From Myxococcales bacterium 68-20 (GTDB lineage Bacteria; Myxococcota_A; Polyangia; Polyangiales; Polyangiaceae): a stretch of 64,000 bases of DNA. Shown one piece after another: positions 43,216-51,187 of this stretch. The DNA lies in assembly GCA_001899635.1 (NCBI GenBank), contig MKVQ01000014.1, positions 126,250-190,249 of the forward strand, written 5' to 3'. A program made the translations under genes and the position numbers. The stretch's first letter is position 1, and each line of letters begins with the position of its first letter. Below the pieces are notes generated by a model. That model saw nothing but the letters and a program-made list of their open reading frames with translations. It ran no database searches and was not told where the DNA came from.

Positions 43216-44871
43216 TCACGGCTTCGGCTCACCCATGTCATCGCTGGGCGTGCGGGCGAGGATGCGGAGCCGGCCCTGTACGAACGACTCCTTGAACGTC
43301 GGGGGCACGGTCTCCAGGACCTCGGCGGGAGGATCCCAGAGGAGGAGGTAGTCGAAGGTCGGGAGCGCCTCTCTCCAGAAGAGGTCCCACTCGTCGCGCC
43401 ACGTCTCCTCGCAGTTGTTCGTCACGATGCGCTTCGAATGGCGGTCGGCGCAGAAGACCTCGCGCGTGCGCGCGGTGGCGACGAAGCGGAGCCGCGTCAT
43501 CGGCTCGAGGTGATGCGGGAGCTTCGTACGCAGCATGATCGGCATCGACGGGACGTTCGCCCATGCGTCGATCGCGCTCGTGTGCCGCTCGAGCACGTAG
43601 AGCCCCCACGCGGTTCCGAGACTGAACGTGTTCTTGCTCGTCACCCGCGCGTTGAAGTTGAGCGTGAGGAGGCGGGCGCGGTCCGGCACTGCATGCGTAC
43701 CCGCCGCGAAGTCGTCGAGCTCGCGCGACAGCCGGAAGAGATCGATCGGCATGCCGGCGAGGTAGACGACCGCCGCGGCTCCGAGCGCGCCGACGAGGGG
43801 GCGAGGTAGGCGAGCTGGCAGCCGGACGAGCGCCGCCGCCCAGAGGAAAGGGATCAGGCGCGGCGCAATGTAGTTGGAGTCGAACGCGACGTACGGGCCG
43901 AGCAGGTAGGCGAGCAGCAGCACGACGAGCGGCGCCGGGCCGAGGAGCGCGCGTCCTTCACGCCAGCGCATCGCTGCGGCCACTGCGAGCACGAGCGCGG
44001 GCAGGAGGCTCACCGCCGTCAGCTCGGTGAAGCCGTACATCCACTGGCTCCAGAGGTTGTAGAGCGCCCACTGGAGCGAAGAGAAAATCGGCGGCTCCAT
44101 CCTCGGCGCCGCCGCCGCGACGTGCAGCGCGAAGACGAACGCGCCCATCGCGGCGGCAGGGGCGAGCGCAGGGAGCGTCGCGCGCGCGAGCGTGAAGCGT
44201 TCGCGGAGCGGCTTGCCTGCCGATGCGACGAGCTCGGCGCCCGCGGCCGCGGCCACCATCAGGCCGACGACCATCACGGGGAAGGGATGGAGGTACCAGC
44301 ACAGCAGCGCCAGGAGCGAAGCCTTGACCGTCACCCGAGCCCGTAGCGATGCCGGGGCGGCGAGGCGCTCGTCGAGCGCCATCAAGAGGAGCAGCGCGAC
44401 CGGTACGCTCGCCGCGAAGTTCAGCATCCCCATCGACACGAACCAGTTGTGCACCATCGGCACGAGCAGCGGCGTCGCGAGGAGCATCCGCTTGCGGTCG
44501 GTGAAGTGGAGGACGAAGCGCGGAAGGACGAGCGCGTTCGCGGCGAGCACGCCGATCGCGAAGGCCTTCGCCGCGGCGACGAAGCCGAACGATCGACCGA
44601 GGACGAGCGTCCAGAGGAAGAGGAACGAGTTCGGCTTGAGGAACCCGGTGGGGACGAACTCCGGATATTTGTCGGGGTTCGCGAGGATCGTCACCGCCGC
44701 GAGGTGACCAGGCAGATCCTGGTACGGCGGGATCCGCAAGAAGCAGAGCGGCCAGGCGACGGCGAGGAACAGCCCGACGCCGATAATGAGCGCGAGGGGG
44801 CGGTCCCCGAGCCGAATGCGCGCAGGCGTGGCTTCGGTCGTGGTCGTGCTCGTGCTTGCGCCCGCAGGCAT
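43216..44871 (-). CDS. Polytopic membrane protein of unknown function in the glycan locus
   Basis: The protein is 551 residues, with a short S/T-rich cytosolic start, about eleven predicted membrane segments, and a C-terminal soluble part of about 150 residues. An early loop, RIPPYQDLPGHLAAVTILAN, carries a conserved-looking Asp and His, as in bacterial DUF2723/GT-C-like proteins. I recognise no precise family. It is co-transcribed with the methyltransferase that follows and lies beside two other glycan membrane proteins, so a glycosyltransferase or flippase/polymerase role is the likely inference. Confidence 0.62.
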   Translation of the reverse strand: MPAGASTSTTTTEATPARIRLGDRPLALIIGVGLFLAVAWPLCFLRIPPYQDLPGHLAAVTILANPDKYPEFVPTGFLKPNSFLFLWTLVLGRSFGFVAAAKAFAIGVLAANALVLPRFVLHFTDRKRMLLATPLLVPMVHNWFVSMGMLNFAASVPVALLLLMALDERLAAPASLRARVTVKASLLALLCWYLHPFPVMVVGLMVAAAAGAELVASAGKPLRERFTLARATLPALAPAAAMGAFVFALHVAAAAPRMEPPIFSSLQWALYNLWSQWMYGFTELTAVSLLPALVLAVAAAMRWREGRALLGPAPLVVLLLAYLLGPYVAFDSNYIAPRLIPFLWAAALVRLPARLPRPLVGALGAAAVVYLAGMPIDLFRLSRELDDFAAGTHAVPDRARLLTLNFNARVTSKNTFSLGTAWGLYVLERHTSAIDAWANVPSMPIMLRTKLPHHLEPMTRLRFVATARTREVFCADRHSKRIVTNNCEETWRDEWDLFWREALPTFDYLLLWDPPAEVLETVPPTFKESFVQGRLRILARTPSDDMGEPKP

Positions 44872-44968
44872 GCGGCGCCTTTACTGGCATCCGTTCGTGC
44901 CGGCAAGGACGGGAAGTTGGCCGGCCGGGTCTCGCGCTGGCCGGCGCATCGAGTAAGCTGCCGCCGCC

Positions 44969-45619
44969 ATGCCGAACCTCACGCTCTACACGTACTGGCG
45001 TTCGTCCGCTTCGCACCGCGTCCGCATCGCGCTCGGCTACAAGGGGCTCACGTACGACCCCGTCTACGTGAACCTGCTCGAGGGGGAGCAGCGCAAGGAC
45101 GAGTACAAGCAGACGAACCCGATGGGGCACCTGCCGTGCCTGGTGATCGACGGCGTGAAATACGTCGAATCGACCGCGATCATCGAGCTGCTTGAGGAGC
45201 TGTATCCCGAGCCGGCGCTCCTCCCGAAGAAGCCGGAGGACCGCGCCCGCGTGCGCGCGCTCGTCCAGATCGTCAACTCGGGGATCCAGCCGCTCCAGAA
45301 CCTCGTCGTTCTCGATCGGATCGGTGAGGACAAGGAGAAGCGGCTCGACTGGCTTCGCCACTTCATCACGCGCGGCCTCACGGCGTGGGAGGCGCTCGCC
45401 TCGCGCTACGCGGAGGAGACCGGTCAGAAGGGGCCGTTCGCCTACGGCGCGACGTTCACCGCGGCAGACGCGGTCCTCATCCCGCAGCTCTATACGGCAC
45501 GTCGCTTCGGGATCGACCTCTCGCCGTACCCGACGATCCTGCGTATGGACGAGGCGACGAAGGATCTGCCCTTCGTGAAGGCGGCCTACCCGGACGCGCA
45601 GCCCGACGCCAAGCCTTGA
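44969..45619 (+). CDS. maiA: Maleylacetoacetate isomerase (zeta-class GST)
   Basis: The protein is 216 residues. The zeta-class signature is clear: YTYWRSSASHRVRIALGYKG with the catalytic Ser-Ser region, then NPMGHLPCLVIDG and ESTAIIELLEE for glutathione binding, NSGIQPLQNL, and GATFTAADAVLIPQLYTARR. The enzyme isomerises maleylacetoacetate to fumarylacetoacetate in tyrosine degradation using glutathione. No homogentisate dioxygenase or fumarylacetoacetase gene is near, so the pathway genes are scattered or it serves another maleyl substrate. The 97 bp upstream is its promoter region. Confidence 0.93.
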   Translation: MPNLTLYTYWRSSASHRVRIALGYKGLTYDPVYVNLLEGEQRKDEYKQTNPMGHLPCLVIDGVKYVESTAIIELLEELYPEPALLPKKPEDRARVRALVQIVNSGIQPLQNLVVLDRIGEDKEKRLDWLRHFITRGLTAWEALASRYAEETGQKGPFAYGATFTAADAVLIPQLYTARRFGIDLSPYPTILRMDEATKDLPFVKAAYPDAQPDAKP

Positions 45620-45693
45620 GGGATGGCTCGCACGTCCGCCAGCCAAGAGCCGGACGTGCGAAGCCCGCCGCTCCGAAGTACGAAGCCCGATGT

Positions 45694-47313
45694 ATGCTCG
45701 CATCCGTGCGTAGGCTCGCCGCGTTCGCTCTCGGCCTCGCCGCCGTCGGGGCGTGCGGGAATGCCTACGCCGGGCCGCTGAAGACGTGGGGGGCGGAGCC
45801 GCCCGAGCAGACCGCCGAGCCCGAGCGTCCGCCGGGGACGGAGCCGGAGCCTCCTCCTCCGCCGCCGTCGACGATCGGAACCCCGGTCGGCGAGCCGCCC
45901 GCGCCTCCCGAGGCGAGCGCCACGAGGCCGCCGGTCGGGCAGGGCGGCCTCCGCTACGTCCTCGAAGGCATCGAGGTCCGGGGAAACACGACGACGCTCG
46001 CCCGCGTCATCCTTCGATTCGTCCCGTTCCAGCGCGGCGCCGTCCTCGATGTCGACGACAGGGAGCTGCAGCTCACGCGCTTCCGTCTGCTCGGCACCGG
46101 CTTCTTCCGCGACGTGCAGCTCTCGCTCCGGCGCGGTACGCAGCGAGGCTACGTCGTCCTCGTCGTCGACGTCGTCGAGCGCAACACGGTCATCGTCAAC
46201 GACCTCTGGCTCGGCCTCTCCGCCGATGCCGAGCCGAACGGGCGCGCTCGTCCTCTCACGGCGTTCGGCGGTCTCGACGTCTCCGAGCAGAACCTCGCCG
46301 GCACCGGCATCGCGCTCGGGGGCGCGATTGCGCTCGCCGATCGGCAGCTCGCGCTCCGCACGCGCTTCAGCGATCACAGCTTCCTCCGCTCGTCGTGGAC
46401 CGCGGAGGCGCAGCTCCTCTACAACAACGCGAAGGACTTCTTCGGCAACCGCGACGTCCTCGTCGACGATCCGTCCCAGAAGGTCGCGCAGGACTTCGCC
46501 GTCGTCTCGTACCGGCGCTTCGGCGGGAAGGTGAGCACCGGTCACGAGCTCGGGAGCGTCGCGACGCGGGTGTTCTTCGACTACCGCCTCGAGAAGATCG
46601 ACGCGACGCTCCCTCTCGCGGCGAGCCACAAGCGCGGGCTCGACATCGAAGCCATCGACTTCGACCTGCAGCCTGGCTCGAGCGTCCTCTCGACCGTGAG
46701 CGCGACGCTCGTGCACGACACCCGCGACGAGCCGTTCTTGCCCACCCGCGGCTGGCACGTGCTTGGCTTGGCTGAAGCGTCGCTCACGCCGCTCGGGAGC
46801 GATTATCCCTATGCCAAGCTCGTCTTTAGAGGATCCCGTTGGATGCCGCTCGCCTGGGATCACGTCTTACGGATCGAAGGGATCCTCGGAAGCGTGTTCG
46901 GCGACGCGCCATTGTTCGACAAGTTCTATGTCGGTGATTACACCGACCTTCGGCCGCATCGCGCCCTCGATCTGGCGTTCGACCGCCGTGCCGCGCCGAA
47001 TTTCTTCAGCACGGCGATCGCGGAGGTCCGCTACGGCGACTACGCAGCGCGCATCAACGCCGAGTACCGGATCCCGCTCTACCGTGGCCGGCAGAGCATC
47101 TACGGGGTGGACTTCTTCGGGTCGGTAGGCCTTTACGCAGTTGCGAACGGCAGAGATATCGTGAGGCCGGCGCGCGGCTACGCCGGTTTCCAGCAGGCCC
47201 CGGTCGATCTGACCTTCAACCTCGGCCTCAGGATGGACACGGCGGCCGGAGGCATCGCGCTCGGCATCGCCAACTTCCTCGGGTTCATTCCGATCCGATC
47301 GGGGGCCGAGTGA
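45694..47313 (+). CDS. Omp85/BamA-like outer-membrane barrel with POTRA domain
   Basis: The protein is 539 residues from ATG 45694. It has a signal peptide (cleavage near AYAG), a P/E-rich linker to about 80, one POTRA-like domain (LRYVLEGIEVRGNTTTLARV to VVLVVDVVER), and a C-terminal beta-rich part of about 350 residues with DTRDEPFLPTRGW, a motif typical of the Omp85 surface-antigen barrel, and FYVGDYTDLRPHRALDL. With one POTRA it is closer to short Omp85/TamA- or patatin-associated types than to BamA. It overlaps the next gene by four bases. A role in inserting or exporting an outer-membrane partner is inferred. Confidence 0.85.
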   Translation: MLASVRRLAAFALGLAAVGACGNAYAGPLKTWGAEPPEQTAEPERPPGTEPEPPPPPPSTIGTPVGEPPAPPEASATRPPVGQGGLRYVLEGIEVRGNTTTLARVILRFVPFQRGAVLDVDDRELQLTRFRLLGTGFFRDVQLSLRRGTQRGYVVLVVDVVERNTVIVNDLWLGLSADAEPNGRARPLTAFGGLDVSEQNLAGTGIALGGAIALADRQLALRTRFSDHSFLRSSWTAEAQLLYNNAKDFFGNRDVLVDDPSQKVAQDFAVVSYRRFGGKVSTGHELGSVATRVFFDYRLEKIDATLPLAASHKRGLDIEAIDFDLQPGSSVLSTVSATLVHDTRDEPFLPTRGWHVLGLAEASLTPLGSDYPYAKLVFRGSRWMPLAWDHVLRIEGILGSVFGDAPLFDKFYVGDYTDLRPHRALDLAFDRRAAPNFFSTAIAEVRYGDYAARINAEYRIPLYRGRQSIYGVDFFGSVGLYAVANGRDIVRPARGYAGFQQAPVDLTFNLGLRMDTAAGGIALGIANFLGFIPIRSGAE

Positions 47314-47993
47314 AGCTCCCGCGTCTCTTCGGTCTCTTGCTGGCCGCCCTCGTCGCGATCCTCGTGGTCACGCCGCCACGAGTCGCCCGCGCCGATGACG
47401 AGCCGAAGCAGGAGGAGCTTCCGCGCCGCCAGGCGAACTTCGCCTGGGACAAGAACGAGAAGACCCAGCAGACGCTCCTCCGCGCGAGCTTCTCCTACCG
47501 GGACGTCATCGACAAGGCGATGGCCGACAAGCTCGCCAGCGGTCTGCCCAACGTGATCGCGATGCGTGCCTACGTCCTTCGCGAAGGCGAGGCGAACCCG
47601 GTGGCTCTCGCCGTCAGGACCTGCCGCATCGTCTTCGACCTCTGGGACGAGGTCTATCGCTTGAAGATCTCGGGCCCCGGCGGGGAGCGCGACGTGGCGG
47701 CGCTGAACCTCGAGGGCGTGCTCCGGCAGTGCGCCGAGGCGCGCGATCTCCCCGTCGCCGACAAGTCGCTCCTCTCCACGGGCAAGCCTCATTTTCTCGG
47801 CGTGATCGTCGAGGTGAACCCCGTCAGCCCGCAGATGCTCGCCCAGATGCGCCAGTGGGTCTCCAGGCCCGCGGGCTCGACGGGCATCGGCCCGGGCGAC
47901 GCGCTCTTCGGCTCGTTCGTCGGCCTGTTCGTCCGCCAGATCGGGAATGCCGACCGCACCCTGCGGTTCCGGACCCAGAGCGCCACGCCCTGA
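47310..47993 (+). CDS. Exported protein of unknown function coupled to the Omp85-like gene
   Basis: The protein is 227 residues. The signal peptide runs LFGLLLAALVAILVVTPP with cleavage after VARA. The mature part starts with a charged segment, then FSYRDVIDKAMADKLASGLP and TCRIVFDLWDEVYRLKI, which reminds me of DUF4390-type proteins (a gain-of-beta domain following 'two-component sensors' in proteobacteria), but the match is weak. GTG 47310 overlaps the stop of the Omp85-like gene. It may be a periplasmic chaperone or accessory factor for the barrel. Confidence 0.62.
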   Translation: MKLPRLFGLLLAALVAILVVTPPRVARADDEPKQEELPRRQANFAWDKNEKTQQTLLRASFSYRDVIDKAMADKLASGLPNVIAMRAYVLREGEANPVALAVRTCRIVFDLWDEVYRLKISGPGGERDVAALNLEGVLRQCAEARDLPVADKSLLSTGKPHFLGVIVEVNPVSPQMLAQMRQWVSRPAGSTGIGPGDALFGSFVGLFVRQIGNADRTLRFRTQSATP

Positions 47994-48075
47994 TCGGCGT
48001 GAAGCGGAAAGGTGACGTCCCCCGCAGGAAGGGCGTCACGAATCCAAGCTCGCGCCCGACGAGGGAGTCGAAGCC

Positions 48076-48633
48076 ATGCTGCGACGACCTCGGTACGTCT
48101 CGTTCCTCGCGCTCGTGCTGGGCGCTGCGCTCGTCTCTCCCGCTCCGGACGCCCGTGCCGCCCCACCGCGACGCGTGACGCGGGTGCTCATCAAGAAGCA
48201 AGAGCACACGATGCAGCTGCTCGTCTCCGACGCGAGGGGAAACGAGGAGGTCGCTCGATCCTACAAGGTCGCGATCGGGCCTGGTGGTCCCGGCCCGAAA
48301 CGCCAGGAGGGCGACCTCACGACGCCGGTCGGTCGCTACCGCGTGACGAAACACGCGCCGTCCCAGTACAAAATCTTCCTCGGGATCGACTACCCGACCG
48401 CGGCCGACCATCGGCGCTTCAACCTCCTCAAGCAGCGGGGCGAGCTACCGAAGTCGGCGACGATCGGCGGGAACATCGGCATCCACGGGCCTCCCGTCTC
48501 GCTCGACGAACGTGCGAAGAAGACGTTGAAGGAGAGCGACTGGACCGCGGGCTGCATCGCGGTGAACGAGGAGGAGATCGTCGAGATCGCGCGTCTCGTC
48601 CGCGATGGGACGACCGTCGACATCGAGGACTGA
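48076..48633 (+). CDS. L,D-transpeptidase (YkuD family)
   Basis: The protein is 185 residues with a signal peptide (LALVLGAALVSPAPDARA). The YkuD core reads KVAIGPGGPGPKRQEGDLTT, PVGRYRV, then IGIHG (His137) and DWTAGCIAVNEEEI (nucleophile Cys160). Such enzymes form 3-3 peptidoglycan cross-links or attach lipoproteins to the wall in the periplasm. The usual SxGC is TAGC here. ATG 48076 is fixed by the signal peptide. It follows the Omp85 operon by 82 bp and may be transcribed with it. Confidence 0.9.
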   Translation: MLRRPRYVSFLALVLGAALVSPAPDARAAPPRRVTRVLIKKQEHTMQLLVSDARGNEEVARSYKVAIGPGGPGPKRQEGDLTTPVGRYRVTKHAPSQYKIFLGIDYPTAADHRRFNLLKQRGELPKSATIGGNIGIHGPPVSLDERAKKTLKESDWTAGCIAVNEEEIVEIARLVRDGTTVDIED

Positions 48634-48739
48634 TCGCGGCGAGAACGAGAGGGGGAGAACGAGAGAGCGAGACAACAGGAAGGCGGGGAGGCGGGAAGGG
48701 GATTGGGGACGGTTCTTCCCGGCCTCGGCTTCGTTGGTG

Positions 48740-51139
48740 TCAGTCTTCCGCGATCGCGGGCGCGATGCTGGGGGACGCTTCTCTACGGCTCGTCGATGCG
48801 AGGACTCGCTTGAGCTCGCTTCGTGGGGCGCCGATCCAGCTCGCGAGCTGCGCCTCGTCTGCCGGCTCATCTTCGGTCGCTCTCGTGACGTGCTCGACGA
48901 CGCGGTCGAGGACGTCGGCTCGGATCGCGCGTGGGCCGATGACGGGAAAGCCGATCGCCGCATACGCTCGCCGGTCGACGCCTCGGCTCGGCGCGAAGGA
49001 GACTGCGCCGCCGACCGGAGCTCCGAACGCGCGACCCGTGCGGAACCATGTCGACGCCAAGGCGACGCGGGCGGCGATCGATGCGGGGGTCACGCCGCGA
49101 GCGAGGTAGACGACGCTCGCGCCGAAGCGGACGCCGTGGTCCTCGAGCATGACGCGGTCGCCTTCGGGGATCACGGCGAGCACGTCCTCGAGGTCCGTCT
49201 CGAGCGTGGTCCCGAGGCCCTGCTCGAGTCGATGCACGAAGGCGCGGAGAGGTGCGGAGGCGCCGGCATGTGCCGCGAGATCTCCGATGCCCCCGAGCAG
49301 ATCGGCGACGGCGTCACGCGCGAACGCGAGGAGGCGTCGCTGGATGCGGCTCTTCGCTCCGGCGCCGAGGTCGTCGCCCCCGGCGAGCCCGACGTCGGGC
49401 CGCGCGATGGTCCCTCCGCGCACGACGTGTCCAACGACGCGCTCGGTCGGTGAGTGGACGATCCGACCGGACGCGTCGAGCGCGAAGTCCTCGTGCTCCG
49501 CCTCGACGACCTCGTCGACCCACGCCGGCGAGCCGGGGCGCGAGACGGGGGAGGGGGGCCTCGCTCCCGTCGCCAGGCTCGCGCGCAGGGCGGCGAGCTG
49601 CGCGAAGGGATGTCCGGGATCGAGGGCGCCGTGCGCGAGCACCCCGAGATCCGGCTCGCTCTCTCCACGGGCGCGCTTCGTCTGCGGGCGCGTGCGTGGA
49701 CGCGCAGCCTTCTTGGTATCGACGAACCGGAGGACGAGTCGCTCGTGGAGCGCGTCGCTGAGGCGGTCCTCGAGCGCACGCGTGCGCTCTTGCCAGGCTT
49801 CGGGTGCCTCGAGCCACGCCGCGCGGTTGGCGACGTACGTCCACGTCCGCACCGCTGCGATTCGCGCGACGAGCTCCTCGACGTCGCTCGCGGCGCCGCG
49901 CTCCAGCTCGCCGACGTGACGCTCGAGCCACTCGTCGCGGAGGCGGCCGCGATCGGAGAGCTCGATGAACAGCTGCTCGAGGAAGTCGACGTGGACCTCG
50001 AGCATGAGCTTCCGGAAGTCGGGCACGGTGCAGACGTCCCAGAGGAGGCGCACGCCGTCCGGGCGTTGCGCGCGAGCGGCGACCACCTCGCGTCCCGCGA
50101 GATGTGCGAGGCAGGCAGCGTCCTCCGCCCCGGCAGCGTGGCGGAGAATGGCCCGCACCGGAGGCTCCGCGAGCGACGCGCGAAGCGACGCGATCGAGGA
50201 GAAGTCGAGGTCGTCCGACCTCCATTGGACCCGGCGCACGCGCGGAAACGAGTGGGTCTCGATCGCATGCACGGCTCCGGCAGGCAGCTCGAGCGGCGTC
50301 AGTGTGCCGAACGTCCCGTCGTTGATCCAGCGCCCGGCGCGCCCGGCGATCTGTCCGAGCTCGGCGTCGTCGACATCACGCACGTCGCGTCCGTCGAACT
50401 TCCGGGTCGCCGCGAAGGCGACGTGCTCGACGTCGAGGTTGAGGCCCATGCCGACCGCGTCCGTCGCAACGAGGCAGTCGACCTCGCCGGCCTGGAACAT
50501 CGCGACCTGCGCGTTCCGCGTTCGCGGAGAGAGCGCGCCGAGGACGACCGCGGCGCCGCCGCGCCGGTTGCGGAGCCGCTCGGCGATCTCGTAGACGTGA
50601 GGCATCGAGAACGCGACGACCGCGCTCCGCGGCGGGAGGCGCGCGAGCGGCGTGGCTCCGGCGTACGACAGGCGCGAGAGTCGGGGATGCTCGACGTGGC
50701 GTGCCGTGGGGACGAGCTCGCGGAGCGCGTCCTGCATCGTGCCGGCGCCGAGGAACCAGGTCTCGAGCCGGCCCCGGGCCGACAGCAGCCGCGACGTGAA
50801 CACGTGCCCGCGCTGCGCGTGCGCCGCAAGCTGGATCTCGTCCACCGCGAGGAAGTCGACCTCGCGTTCGATCGGCATCGCCTCGACGGTCGCGACCCAG
50901 TACGACGGCCGCCTCGGGATGCGCTGCTCTTCGCCCGTGACGAGCGCGACCCTCGACTCGCCGACGCGCGCCGTGATCCGGTCGTAGACCTCCCGCGCGA
51001 GCAAGCGGAGCGGGAGGCCGATCATCCCCGAGGCGTGCTCGAGCATCCGCTCGATGGCGTGATGCGTCTTGCCCGTGTTGGTGGGCCCGAGCAGCGCCTT
51101 CGTGATCGGCGGAGCCGAAGACATCGCGCTCTCGTTCAT
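48740..51139 (-). CDS. SUV3-like DExH helicase with long C-terminal domain
   Basis: The protein is 799 residues from ATG 51139; ATG 51124 is possible. Walker A is LLGPTNTGKTH (18-25) and the Walker B is DEIQ (100-103). VTGEEQRIP, YWVATVEAMP, LGAGTM, TDAVGMGLNLDVEHVAFAAT and QIAGRAGR follow, which is the mitochondrial SUV3/SUPV3L1 pattern, an RNA helicase that in mitochondria works with an exonuclease. The C-terminal 350 residues include an Arg/Ala-rich linker near 480-530 and unknown helices. Bacterial versions are uncommon but known in Alphaproteobacteria and myxobacteria. It is divergent from uvrC with a 48-bp gap. The open frame upstream of 51139 is antisense to uvrC and not part of the gene. 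Confidence 0.87.
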   Translation of the reverse strand: MNESAMSSAPPITKALLGPTNTGKTHHAIERMLEHASGMIGLPLRLLAREVYDRITARVGESRVALVTGEEQRIPRRPSYWVATVEAMPIEREVDFLAVDEIQLAAHAQRGHVFTSRLLSARGRLETWFLGAGTMQDALRELVPTARHVEHPRLSRLSYAGATPLARLPPRSAVVAFSMPHVYEIAERLRNRRGGAAVVLGALSPRTRNAQVAMFQAGEVDCLVATDAVGMGLNLDVEHVAFAATRKFDGRDVRDVDDAELGQIAGRAGRWINDGTFGTLTPLELPAGAVHAIETHSFPRVRRVQWRSDDLDFSSIASLRASLAEPPVRAILRHAAGAEDAACLAHLAGREVVAARAQRPDGVRLLWDVCTVPDFRKLMLEVHVDFLEQLFIELSDRGRLRDEWLERHVGELERGAASDVEELVARIAAVRTWTYVANRAAWLEAPEAWQERTRALEDRLSDALHERLVLRFVDTKKAARPRTRPQTKRARGESEPDLGVLAHGALDPGHPFAQLAALRASLATGARPPSPVSRPGSPAWVDEVVEAEHEDFALDASGRIVHSPTERVVGHVVRGGTIARPDVGLAGGDDLGAGAKSRIQRRLLAFARDAVADLLGGIGDLAAHAGASAPLRAFVHRLEQGLGTTLETDLEDVLAVIPEGDRVMLEDHGVRFGASVVYLARGVTPASIAARVALASTWFRTGRAFGAPVGGAVSFAPSRGVDRRAYAAIGFPVIGPRAIRADVLDRVVEHVTRATEDEPADEAQLASWIGAPRSELKRVLASTSRREASPSIAPAIAED

Positions 51140-51187
51140 AGCGCAGGTTCTCAGCGCCCGCGCGCTCGTACTAGGATCCCCCCTGCC

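Noticed and set aside
49454..51187. N-terminal extension of the uvrC frame
   Set aside because: It is antisense to the helicase gene and shows no conserved text; the GIY-YIG domain starts right after GTG 51188.
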